Shown here in pieces: positions 1 to 12,004 of a stretch of DNA of 64,000 bases. Numbering within the stretch: the first letter of the stretch is position 1; each line of letters opens with the position of its first letter. A program made the position numbers and the translations under genes. This stretch comes from Paramecium sonneborni (taxonomy: Eukaryota > Ciliophora > Oligohymenophorea > Peniculida > Parameciidae). Location: assembly GCA_905182985.1 (NCBI GenBank), contig CAJJDN010000100.1:91290-155289 (forward strand), written 5' to 3'. The notes under the pieces are model-generated. The model saw nothing but the letters and a program-made list of their open reading frames with translations. It was not told the DNA's origin and made no database searches.

Positions 1-1446
1 CATACTGTATAATTAGATCATGAGATTGACGAAGATGTTAATTCAAAATTTCATTTTACATTCATAATGGTAGCAATATTATCTGGTAATTTTGGATTAG
101 GCTATTCTTTACCTTATTTATCAATGTCATTTTCAACATTATTTTCTTAAATGTATTTCATTTAATATAAATCATAGAGAATTAAAGGGATCAGAAACTT
201 CTGAATAAGGATTCTTTAGTGCAATATTGTCAATTGGTTGTCTGGTTGGAGCAATTTTTACTAAATTTTTATTAAAATACACAACTAGAAATTAATCATT
301 AATGATAGCAGATCTTTGTGGTTTTTTAAGCATTTTTGCAGTCATTCCTAATCGAGAAGTTATTTTAACATTCAGGTTTTTTTATGGAGTTTGTATTGGC
401 ATTTAAACAATAATTATGCCAATATATTTGAAAGAATTATGTCCTTAAAAATATTATGATAAATTTTCAGTAATGTCAGGTTTCTTTGTTGGTGGAGGAT
501 TGTTATTTGCAAATATAATGGGTTTAGGATATATGAATAGTAATTTGAGAGGAAAAGATTCACATTATTGGTAGATTGTTTTTGCTATTCCAGCAATTGT
601 CTTCTTATTTAGATTTATAACATTGTCACTAATTTACAAGATAGATAGCCCAATATCATTAATAACTAAAAATAAACCTGAAAAAGCTAAACAAATAATA
701 AAATTTATATATCAACCAGTTTGTGTAGAATAAGCATTCTAAAAAAGTTAATAAATAGTATAATATGATGAATAACATAAAGAGGGTATAGCGAGTCTTT
801 TTAATAGAAAAAATAGAAAAACATTAGCTATTGGTTGTGTTTTGATGTTTGTTTACACATGGTGCGGATTATTTGCTATATTTTCTTATAGTTCACAATT
901 TTTTGCTTCAATGTCAGATGGAGATGTAACATTAAATACATTATTTACTTTAATATTGGGAATAGTATAATTTACACCAGCATTCATTTCTTCTATTGTT
1001 TATAGAAAATGGGGTAAGCGAAAAATATTATTATGTGGATTATTTATGATGATAATTTGTTAAGTTTTAATAATAGGTTTAAGTTATACAGAAGCTTTGG
1101 GAGCAGTAATTTTAAAGTTCATAGTAATATGTTTTTTTTCATTTTTATATGCATTGACAATAGGTCCAATAACTTGGGTAATGAATTATATATAATTAAG
1201 TCAATGACACCTGAAATAAATTCTAGTGAGGGAACTTACTTTTGTTTTGTGACATTATATGGTTGGTAATTGTTGGTACTATACATATTTCCATTTATGT
1301 TGAGCAGTTTAGAAATGAGTGGTTCATTTGTGGTGTTTGCAATATTGACATTAAGCAGCATATTATTTTTTAATTATTTTGTTAAAGAAACAAAAGGATT
1401 GAATCATGTTGAAATAGAGAAGATATATGGTAAAGAAGAGAAATGA
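1..1446 (+). CDS. MFS sugar-type transporter, 5'-truncated by the window edge
   Basis: C-terminal ~465 residues of a major facilitator superfamily transporter. The frame is open from base 1, so the start lies outside the window. Two introns restore the frame: 153-177 (25 nt) and 1178-1200 (23 nt). The second removes an in-frame TGA at 1205 and joins GPITW to a segment ending in PEI-x3-EG, which matches the conserved block before TM10 of sugar transporters. The C-terminus carries the family signature KETKGL followed by a charged tail ending at TGA 1444. Many hydrophobic segments fit ~10 remaining TM helices. The family moves hexoses or related small solutes across the plasma or vacuolar membrane by proton coupling or facilitated diffusion. 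The substrate cannot be read from the sequence. The 3' end converges on the histidine kinase gene with only 36 bp between the stops. Confidence 0.85.
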
Positions 1447-1482
1447 TATTGTTAAATAGAATACTTAAATATAAATATATAA

Positions 1483-3830
1483 TCAATTTAGATAATAAGC
1501 TAGTATTTCAATGAGTTAATCTTTTTTGACTGGTTTTTAGATGTGATAGCTCATGCCACTTTTGTAACAAATGTTTCTGGTTTCTGTATCAGAGAAAGCA
1601 GTACAAGCAATAACTATAATGTTTGAATATTATGATTTGATTTTGACAGTAGCTTGTATTCCATCTAAGATTGGCATATTAATATCCATAAAGATCATTC
1701 TATAATGTTGAGACTTGCATTTATTACATTTAGCTAGAGTATGATAAAATAATACTCTTTTTTTTATTTGTAAATATTAGATTGACACATTCTTCTCCAT
1801 TGAATACGGAATCACTGGAATATCCCATTTGATCTAGCATCATTGATAAAGCCATAATATTTATTTGTTCATCATCTACAATTAAGATTTATGGACAGTT
1901 GCATTTATGTTTTTTAATTAAATTGTCTTTTAAATGTGTTATTCTAGATTCATACTCTTAGTCGTTAGTTTCTTAATTTATGCTAAAAGATTCAATCTTC
2001 CTTTCTGAAGTGATAGCAGCTAGGAATAACTCTCTAGCAATCTTTGATGGAGGTTTTCTTAATTTTAATGACAATTCTTTATTCAATCCTCTTTCTGATT
2101 TTATATCTTTAATCCCTAAAATTTGAGAGAACTTCTGCCTCATAGGTTAAGCATTGACTCGACTGATTTATGATTCCATTGTATCAATTTGAATTTTCTT
2201 ACGTATACGTACAATTGGAGTAGGATTACTTTATTAATGGATAGGACTATATGATTAATTTCTTGCCATAAACCAACCATGAAATCCCTATTGATATTTA
2301 GACTCAAATCTTAATCCTCCACCTTTATCATATCTTGTTAAACTTAAAACTTCTGCAATTTTGTTAGAGATATATAATCCCAAACCAAAACCTACTGTAT
2401 TTTAAGAAATCTTAGCAGTTTATGGAATACCCGATGATAACAATTAATGCAAACGTTCCGCTTCTTCTTGTTTCATTCCTATTCCTGTATCGATAACATG
2501 AAAGATTACACATAATTATTTGTTATTTATAACTGCCCCTACTTAAATTCTTATTTAACCAGAAAAAGTAAATTTCTAAGCATTAGATATTAAATTTATT
2601 AGAATCTATCTTATTCTATTCCTATCACTAACTAAATCATAATTTAATAGATTGTTTTGAAATTCAATCTTCAAATTCTTTTAATTAATTTAATATTTGA
2701 ATAGATCTACAACTTCACTTATCAATTATGGAATATTGAAATTGCTCACTTCTACATTAAACTATTTACTCAAGATTAAATTATAATCCATTATATCACT
2801 TATAAAACTATGCATTATTCTCCCACAATGCAGAATTGGTAGGAAATACTTTTCAGAAACATTTTTAGGCACATTCTCATGACATTAAGCTACCTAAGCC
2901 AAAGCCAATATATAATTCAATGATGTATTCAATTCATGACTGAAACTCTTAAATAATTATTTCATTGTTGTCTATGCATGCTTCTTCTTTATATAATGAG
3001 CATAATCAGCCAGTTCTTATAACACTATATTATAAATAGTCTTATTATCATTCTCTTTCTATATCAGAATTTACAAAAACTATTCTTCAAATCCTTATAG
3101 AACGTATACATCCAATTAATGAGGAAGAATTAAGTTTGTCTTTATGCTTTCTAACAATTCCTTTAACGATAATAATGTTAAAGAATCTCTTAAATCCTAT
3201 ATTGATTGTAATTTTATGTTGCATTATTCTTACAACAATTACTTTGTTTATTTGTCTATTAGAATTGGTTATTATGTTATTAATTCACTTATTGATCTAT
3301 TCGATAATATATTACTAGACATTTTATTCTAATAAATTATCTCAAACTATTCATTTAATTTTATTATTCCCACCATCCCATCTGTTATATCAGTTATCTT
3401 CTCATATTCTATTTGAGTTCTCTAATCATTCGTCTCATCAACCATGCTTTTATTGTTTTGATTACTTCTTCTCTCTTCATTATAATTTTTAGCTAGCAAT
3501 AACAATGTTATTATCACAAATTGTATCACTGGCTACCCATTATCAATCTCTTCCAAACTATAGTATAACATCAGTAAAAAAATATGAAACACTTTCATCA
3601 ACATAAAATATCGGTTCACTAATTTCTCTTTCACATTCTGTTAATATACAACTGTTGGCACTACAAATGTTATGAACGAATACTTATTCTAGTTCTCCAA
3701 GAATTCTAAAAATTATATTTTACTTCTTACATAATATGTTCAGTGACATAATCATTATCGGAGAAACAAAAACACAATATTTTACTCTTCTCTTGCCATA
3801 TTATAACAACAAAAATACTATCACTATCAT
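1483..3830 (-). CDS. Membrane-bound hybrid sensor histidine kinase with receiver domain
   Basis: A 766-aa hybrid two-component kinase once introns 3706-3730 (25 nt) and 1734-1755 (22 nt) are removed. Order: ~4 hydrophobic segments in the first ~130 residues, a linker, a dimerisation H-box with SFSHELNT (phosphoacceptor His ~290), an ATPase core with the G1 box DTGIGM (~440) and G2-like GFGLGLYIS, then a C-terminal receiver starting ILIVDDE with the phosphoacceptor Asp ~700 in MDINMP and a conserved Lys in QKP. Known for the family: ATP-dependent His autophosphorylation, then intramolecular transfer to the receiver Asp, and usually onward to a separate phosphotransfer protein. No extracellular sensor domain is visible, so the membrane part itself may sense. 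The start is the first ATG after an in-frame TGA at 3860. The neighbour upstream on the same strand is a pseudokinase. Confidence 0.85.
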
Positions 3831-4018
3831 TAGCTCTATTATGGATAACCACAACTTTCAAAATTATATATGGAAAATTACTCAAAATCTAAAGAGTATA
3901 TTTCATTGCACAGCCATGAACAACACAGCAAGATTTCACAAAACATATGTTAATTCCTATTAATTATTTAAATTATTATATCAAAATTATTGTAAATCAT
4001 ATATATTTAGATTTTTAA

Positions 4019-5637
4019 TCAAAATTAACTCTCTTAACATTGATCTATAATTTATTTATTTCTAGATGGATGTTTATTTGGAATCAAATTGAGTATATTT
4101 TAATAATATGGTATTTTATTATTTTCTTTTGAAATTCTATGTACGTATTCATCATCACAGAACTCAATATCATCTTCACTTGAACTGGTAACATGAAGTT
4201 CTTCTTTACCAAGTCTGGATGATAGCATTTCACAAGAACTTTATTCTCTCAATTCTAAAATAGTCCTTAAAGATGGCAATATCTTAGGTTTTTCATTTTA
4301 AGAATTCAATTTTTATCTCTAATTAGTCAACCACTAATGTGCTAATGCATTATTCAAAGTAATTCTATTTTAGAAATCTGGATCAAGTAATCCACAGAGT
4401 AACTCTATGAGAGAGAAAGAGTACTCTTATTATTATTCTTATTTAATTGATTTCAACCATTAGTAATCAATTTTAAAGTTGTCTAGTGATTTATAAAAAG
4501 ACAATTATGATTTATTTGCATTATTAGAATGAAAAGTCAAATAGTACAAAAGAACTCCAATTTGATATCCATCAATATTTTAAAAATCAGTTTTGATTTA
4601 TAAATTGTTAAATTCAGGAGGAATCCATTATTTTGGTACTCTCTTATTTAGCCAAGTTAAATTATATTGATTGGCATCTCTATAAGCGAAATTAAATAAG
4701 GTGATTTTTAATTGTTAACCTTATTGATTTTATGGAGCAGTAGCTCTATGTAAAATAATATTGGTTGGTAGAATGGCTCCATGATAGAGATTATTTTGAT
4801 GTAAAAAACGAACGACTTTGATTATTTGAAAAATAGTTTATGCTATTTATGAAGCAGTTAATTTGAAACCTTATTAGATTAATTTATATAATGTATCACC
4901 TACCCAATAATCATATAATATATAGAGGATATCACCATCCTCAAATAAAGCATGAAATTGATGTAATCCATTTTATTTGAAACACATCAATATGTTTATT
5001 TCATTCATCAAAGCTTCATAGAGTTATTCACTCAAACTTGATAATCTTATTAATTGAACTGTGTAAACACGATCTATATTGATATTAAAAATTTACTGTT
5101 TTTGTTTTTAACACAGGCATAATGATTTTATATAGAAAGTTTTTCTTGAATTGTGTATTTATTGGAAAAATTTTATAGTTTAGAAAATCTCTTCAATTGT
5201 TTTTCCCACTAGAAATATATAAAGAAGATTTTTACATTGAGTTATTAGACATAGGATTCATAAAATAAGAATAGATTACCTTAAGTATTTAACAACTATA
5301 CACCTTATGCTGTAAATTCCTTATACTAAATTATTTTCTTATTCATGATGCAAGATGACAAAACTAAGTATTCCTAATTATCAGCAATAAGCATATTAGG
5401 ATAGAGAGTAAATTACATCTATGTAAATTTGTTAATTTTGTTATCATAAGTGTATAAGCTTGATTTGAGTAATTAATCACAATCTTGAAGTTTGTTCAAT
5501 TAAATAGCTTATATTTTCTTCATATTCGATTACTATAGCTAATATTTAGGTATTTAATCTAAGAGATTGAGGATCCATTCAATGTTTGTAGGTTTTTAAT
5601 TTTTTATATAGCTAACTCTCTTTTTTGTTTATTTCAT
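4019..5637 (-). CDS. Protein kinase-fold pseudokinase
   Basis: 531 aa after removing one intron (5074-5096, 23 nt). A eukaryotic protein kinase fold is recognisable around residues 150-400: a beta3-like VYTVQLI, an alphaC-like segment, a hinge, a catalytic-loop-like HGAILPTN, a beta8/DFG position reading LFNFAYR, and an APE-like IPPEF followed by a normal C-lobe. All three catalytic signatures are changed: the beta3 Lys is Gln, HRD is HGA, and DFG is FNF. ATP-dependent catalysis is therefore unlikely, and the protein probably acts as a scaffold or allosteric partner (inference). The C-terminal ~80 residues are acidic and then basic, with no known domain. The start shares a 49-bp divergent region with the DM10 gene. 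It could also be a fast-evolving kinase of unusual chemistry, but losing Lys, Asp and the DFG Asp together argues against that. Confidence 0.75.
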
Positions 5638-5686
5638 ATTGCATATCCCCCACAATAGATAATCAGTTATATTTTTATTATATCAC
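5638..5686. promoter_or_regulatory. 49-bp divergent promoter region
   Basis: The whole space between the start codons of the pseudokinase (minus) and the EFHC1-like gene (plus) is 49 bp. It must hold both 5' UTRs and both promoters unless control elements lie inside the coding regions. It contains a small C-rich patch near 5646-5652 in an AT-rich background. No recognised motif is visible. Confidence 0.5.
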
Positions 5687-7692
5687 ATGTCCCTAAATTC
5701 ATAATTCCCTAAACAAGTTCCATTCCTTCCTGGCCATGTCTTCTCAGATCCCTTTAAAGAAAATCATCATAAAACTCAGCAATTTTCTCATATCAATGGA
5801 ACTGTGTAAGAGAAAACCAATTTTATTCACGAAGAATTTGATCCTAACCTCATGGATTCAATGAAATTTAATGCTCCACCTAATCTAACTTATGGAAGTA
5901 GACAACCACCAGAAAATGATTATATTCCTCGCATTTAACCACCATGGTTAAAATATGATCGAGCTGTTTTACGTTTTTATGGATATTTCTAAGAATCTGT
6001 TGTTGAAAATCCGAATGAGAACTTCAGAATAAGAAAAGTCATCATCTATTACTATTTATCAGATGGTACAATACATGTGGCAGAAGTAAATTATAATTAT
6101 AATCATCTCTAGCCCAGAGTACCAAATGCAGGAATCCCTTAAGGTTTATTTATCAAGAGATAAAAAATACCAAAAAAATTAGGTAAACAAGACTTTTACC
6201 TATGGGAAGATTTTCAATTATGCACCAATATCAATTTTTACGAAAGAGTTATATTTCAATTCATATGTTTTTTAGGTATTTAGAATTTAAGATTGTGATA
6301 CTTTTACTAGAGAATTCTATGAATATATGGGAAAACCTTTAAGTTTACCTGAACAAATGCCAAGAGATAATTTCGAAAATATTAGAGAAACTAAAGATCT
6401 TAAAATTAATCCACCTGATACTAAAGAATATAAAGAATATTTCGAAGTCAAATTAGGTGGAGGACATCCTAATGGAGGATTAAATAAATATTTATAAAAT
6501 GATAGAAAAGTCTTATCATTTGATATTATTTGGGATGATGCCTCCATTGAAGGATAATTAAATTATTACACATTGAATTTTTATCTAGCTGATGATACAT
6601 GTGAAGTGAAAGAAGTTAGAAAATAGAATTCAGGAAAGGATCCTTATCCATTAATGTTAAGGAGATAAAAGATACCAAAAGCCCCAATTCTCACTCATTA
6701 TCCAGGAATGACTCTTAAGAAAGAAGAATTTTATAGTCCTCAGGATTTAATTTGTGGAAACACAGTAAAGATCTATGGAAGGTAATGTTTTATTTATGGA
6801 TGTGATGATTTTACAAAAGAATATTATTTGAATGTTTTAGGAATTCAATAAAAGTAAGACATTGTAAATCTATAAAAGGCCTGCCACATTAAAATAGGAG
6901 AGAGGCAAAAAGTTTTATTAACCAGTTCCTCCATATAATGGTTATGGATATGAGGAGGATTCTTTAGGATCAGTATATTCTTTGTAACCAAAACCACCAA
7001 AAAAGGATGTCAGAAAGAATTTCACATAAGATTAATTTATATTGAGATTTGAAGCAAGATAAATCAGTGAGGTTAGAGAAGAGAATTCAAGAAGATTTAT
7101 AATATCTTTCTATTGTGGTGATGATACTGTTTAAGTGTATCAAACATCTGAAAGGAATAGTGGAATATGGGTATTTATAAATGATAAATTGAAAGGGTGG
7201 AAAATTTTAAGAAAGATCTAGATAAAAAAATCCTTTGACAAATGATTATTATACTGAAAAGGTATTAATATAAGTTAATATGAAAGGATTTTTAATTAGG
7301 AGGGATTGTTTAATTTAATGTTTACAAATTTTAATTGATGAGAGCAGATGAATTTACCATCAATTATATGAAATAAAAACCAGATGTTTTTAAAGAAGCT
7401 GACATTTCTTAAATCATAGCAAAATTAAGACTTTTTGCTGATGGGTATTAAAATTTCGATAGTTTCTTATTGGATTTAATGAAGTATGAATTAGATTAAT
7501 AAATAAAGGAAATTGGATAAATAACTTTAAGGATAAATTGGATTTGATGAATTATCATAAGGTTTGTAAGAATTAGGATTTAATTTAACATTGTAAGAAT
7601 AATATTTCCTGATGAGAGAATTTGATAGAAATGGAGATTGGAAATTGTGTATGCAATCATTATGGGGTGCATTAGGTGGGAAAAGAGCTTGA
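5687..7692 (+). CDS. EFHC1: DM10/EF-hand ciliary microtubule inner protein, EFHC1/Rib72 family
   Basis: 622 aa after five introns (6248-6275, 6864-6897, 7171-7195, 7262-7286, 7484-7508). Three DM10 repeats lie at ~90-205, ~264-370 and ~424-522. The first opens RFYGYFQE and contains RKVIIYYYLSDGT, a nearly diagnostic family string. A C-terminal EF-hand pair follows (~550-610), of which the second, with FDRNGDW, looks closest to calcium-competent. Length and order match EFHC1/EFHC2 (about 640-750 aa) and ciliate/Chlamydomonas Rib72. Known role: these proteins line the lumen of the A-tubule near the protofilament ribbon of ciliary doublets and stabilise them, with DM10 repeats binding tubulin. 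All five introns are needed to keep the DM10 motifs continuous. The family also contains SPAG17's neighbours in the axoneme only by location, not by sequence. Confidence 0.92.
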
Positions 7693-7711
7693 TAAATTTA
7701 TTATATAATCA

Positions 7712-8330
7712 ATGCATTTAATACATAATCAAAAAATAATGATCTAAAAAAGAAATTCATTGAATATAATGGAATTGCCAACGAGATTATCTACTGCTTG
7801 TACAAACCAAGTATAGAATATCATAATTTATTAGGATGCACCATCTCCAATTAAATTAATTAGGAAACTGACAAGGCAAGCATCTACAATTAATGGATCA
7901 TCTACTAAAATTTAGACTTGCACTTCAATTGTTCCTAATAAAAGTTAAGATGTTATCTAAAAATGTATTTCAATTGTTGAGCAAATTCGACAATAATATC
8001 AAGAAAGGTAGGCTAGTAGATTTTTTCATATCCGTTCTTGTTCTATGCCTTGCGATAGAGTTTCTGTTATCAATTAATTGATTGATACAATATTACCTCA
8101 ATCTCCAAGGAAATAGCAAAGATCAATAGAGTAAGATTGATATTTTTATTTGAAGGGGTGAAATTCAATCTGTGATGAATTAATTGATAGAAGAGAAGCA
8201 ATATAAATAAAAGGCAATTGATTAGAGAGATAGTTTGACTAAAAGACAAGATTATTCTATATAATAACTCGTAAGATTTTAAGTATATTTAAAGAAATCT
8301 CGAATTGAGCAATATAAAAAGTTGAATTGA
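7712..8330 (+). CDS. Hypothetical 197-aa basic protein with coiled C-terminus
   Basis: Not recognised. The frame opens 19 bp after the stop of the DM10 gene and gives 197 aa once a 25-nt intron at 8131-8155 is removed (exon phases agree exactly). The N-terminal half is Ser/Thr/Lys/Arg-rich and probably disordered. The second half (from ~140) is rich in Glu, Lys and Gln with heptad-like spacing, suggesting a short coiled coil. No signal peptide or TM segment. The precise intron fit and lack of TGA support a real gene; function is unknown. Confidence 0.6.
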
Positions 8331-8547
8331 GTATTTGATAAAATCATGATATCTCAAATAATATGTTTTATTATATATTAGTTATAATTAAATCTGATTT
8401 AAATAAAAATAATATTCTATATTTTATTATTAAATGATGTTTTGATTGTCTAAAGATAGCCCACAGTAGCCATTATGAAAAAAGAATTCACAATCTAATT
8501 AACTTTGAATATAATTCTTAAAATTAATATAAATAATATTAATAAAC
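8331..8547. other. Short intergenic gap
   Basis: About 217 bp of AT-rich sequence between two plus-strand genes. It should hold the 3' end of the upstream unit and the promoter of the AGC kinase. No recognised element. Confidence 0.5.
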
Positions 8548-9983
<1,436 letters not shown>

Positions 9984-10047
9984 TGAACAGAAAATATGAT
10001 ATTTTTTATCAAACCCATTAAATAAATTAATCAATTTTAGTTTATCA

Positions 10048-10415
10048 ATGATTGCACGCTTGTCTACAACATTCCTTAAAAACCTAAGACAAGCTATATG
10101 CATTGTCCCTGATACAGAAATCACTATCAATGACAAAGTATTCTTTTTTGAATAGGTAATTCTTTTTACTTACTTTAGAATTAAGTTAAAGCTATCCCTT
10201 TAAGATGTGTCTTAAAAGAATATTTATTATAGGAAAGTGAGTATGTTGAAGAAGCTAATTAAGTTGAATAAGATTCCAATGAAAACTTAGAATCATAAGA
10301 AGAATTTTCTGACGATGAAAACAATGAAGATGATTAAGGTCCTTCTGGTGGAAGAATGATGCCTGTAATTGAACTAATTAAGGGATTTATTCCTAGAATT
10401 ATTGGTGCAATTTGA
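10048..10415 (+). CDS. Small acidic protein with hydrophobic C-terminus
   Basis: Not recognised. 114 aa after removing a 23-nt intron at 10156-10178, starting at the first ATG after an in-frame TGA. A basic/hydrophobic N-terminal third is followed by a beta-like segment, then a run of Glu, Asp, Asn and Gln (~70-95), and a final ~18-residue hydrophobic stretch beginning RMMPVIELIKGF. An acidic cytosolic part followed by a C-terminal hydrophobic anchor resembles tail-anchored proteins such as Tom22-like receptors, but no family motif supports that. It starts 64 bp after the kinase stop on the same strand. Confidence 0.5.
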
Positions 10416-11121
10416 GCATTTTAAATTCAAAATTTACAAGCTATTATTATTAAATTTCATAATTATATATATGTATTTATTTCTCATTTCCTTTACTTTT
10501 ATCTCTAATACTACTAAAGAAATTAAAATACATAATAAACTTAATTCATAAATTTAATTGAGCTCATTAAGAAATAAAATTATGAATTAAGAGATAATAT
10601 TTTAATGTATTTTTGTTAATTAAATTATCGAATTTATACAAATATATTTTTGAAATAAATATTGATTTAAATAGAAGCTTCAATTTTATAAATTTTTAAT
10701 ATAAAGTAAAATTTGTATATATCTTCTTTCTACTAATATCTAATTATTATTTATGAAATAATGGAGTTTAAATGTTGTGTCATCTAAATATTATGAAGGT
10801 TTAAGAACATTTAATGAGATTTAGAGATTTTTTTCATTTACCCAATATTTTTCTGAATTTAAGAGTTTTAGTTTTGTAGATTAAAAAAAAAAATTGAATA
10901 ATTTTTCCAAAGCGAGACAAATAATAATTATCATAAAAGGAAACTGCAATAACTTTTTCTACAAATAACATGGCTTTTCGAATAACTTATTTAAATAAGT
11001 TAGTTTCAAAGATTAATAAGTATGAAAATTCATTCTAAATAAATTAATTACCCTACCTGATACTAAATGCAAAGTCATTTAAATTAATAAATAGCCTTGA
11101 GGTCATATTAGAAAAAAAACC
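10416..11121. other. 706-bp AT-rich intergenic region
   Basis: No convincing gene. One code-6 frame from an ATG near 10970 stays open for about 50 codons, within chance for this base composition. A perfect 20-bp palindrome sits at 10983-11002. It should contain the 3' end of the small acidic gene and the promoter of the RING gene. Confidence 0.4.
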
Positions 11122-11796
11122 ATGAAAGAAACAATTTTAGATGAATTTGAAAACTCTTCATCAGAATAATGTGACAATGTTAATTATTTACAAAATGATA
11201 GAAATTAAATAAGTAGTTATGATGAAGTAGTGAGATTTCAATCATAAATGAGTGAAAATAACATCAGAAAATATTAGGCAAACACTTTATTAAAAAGTTA
11301 AAAAGAATCTATAATAGATGAATTGTCAGGATATTCAGATGATATAAGTAGCTCATAATTTGATGAGATTAATTCGGAGGAAAATTAGGTAGATTCTTTA
11401 AATGATAATTCAATTGAATCTATACCATGTAGGTTGTCAGGTGATGACTATAGTAGTTCATTTGGTGATTTGTTTGATTCAAGTAGTGATGAGAATTCTT
11501 CAGTGATAAGTGATATTGAGGAAGTGAATAGTTAAACTTCATCACGAAGTTTAAGTTTTAGAAGAGAAATAGCGGAACAAACAAGGAATTTTCATCCTAA
11601 TAAATATCATAAAATTACAGAATACTTGTAAAGTATTTAGAAATTAAAATTTGATTTATGTTCGATATGTATAGAGGAAGATTATTTGAGAATAATGAAA
11701 TGTAAGCATTATTTTCATAATGATTGTATCAATAGATGGCTTATTGAGAAAAATAATTGTCCAAATTGTAGATCTATTTTAAATTCTAGCTTCTGA
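11122..11796 (+). CDS. RING-H2 finger protein, probable E3 ubiquitin ligase
   Basis: 224 aa, no intron. The first ~150 residues are very rich in Ser, Asp, Glu and Gln and are probably disordered. A RING-H2 finger fills the C-terminal ~45 residues: CSIC (C180, C183), a short loop, CKHYFH-x2-C, and CPNC at the end. Spacing C-x2-C...C-x-H-x2-H-x2-C...C-x2-C fits two zinc ions and E2 binding. The loop between the first two Cys pairs is shorter than usual. No TM segment, so probably a soluble ligase. The Ser/Asp-rich N-terminus could be a phosphorylation-regulated or substrate-binding region (inference). Confidence 0.8.
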
Positions 11797-12004
11797 TTGA
11801 TGAAACTATATGTCATATATAATATTAATTATAATTATTTACACACTTAATTTATAATTTGGATATCAAGTCATTTAATATGTTTATTTATATAATATAT
11901 TTATAGACATTAAAATAGAATTAGAAAGTCTAAAAGTTTACTATAAATTTAGTTCAAAATTAGATTATATAGATGATTTTAAAGTAAAAAATGAATATTA
12001 TAAA

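Noticed and set aside
1205..1207. In-frame TGA in the sugar transporter, suggesting a frameshift or pseudogene.
   Set aside because: Removing intron 1178-1200 restores the conserved GPITW...PEI...EG block and the frame.
10983..11002. Perfect 20-bp palindrome.
   Set aside because: In 64 kb of this AT content one or two such palindromes are expected by chance; no stem-loop gene or terminator logic is attached.
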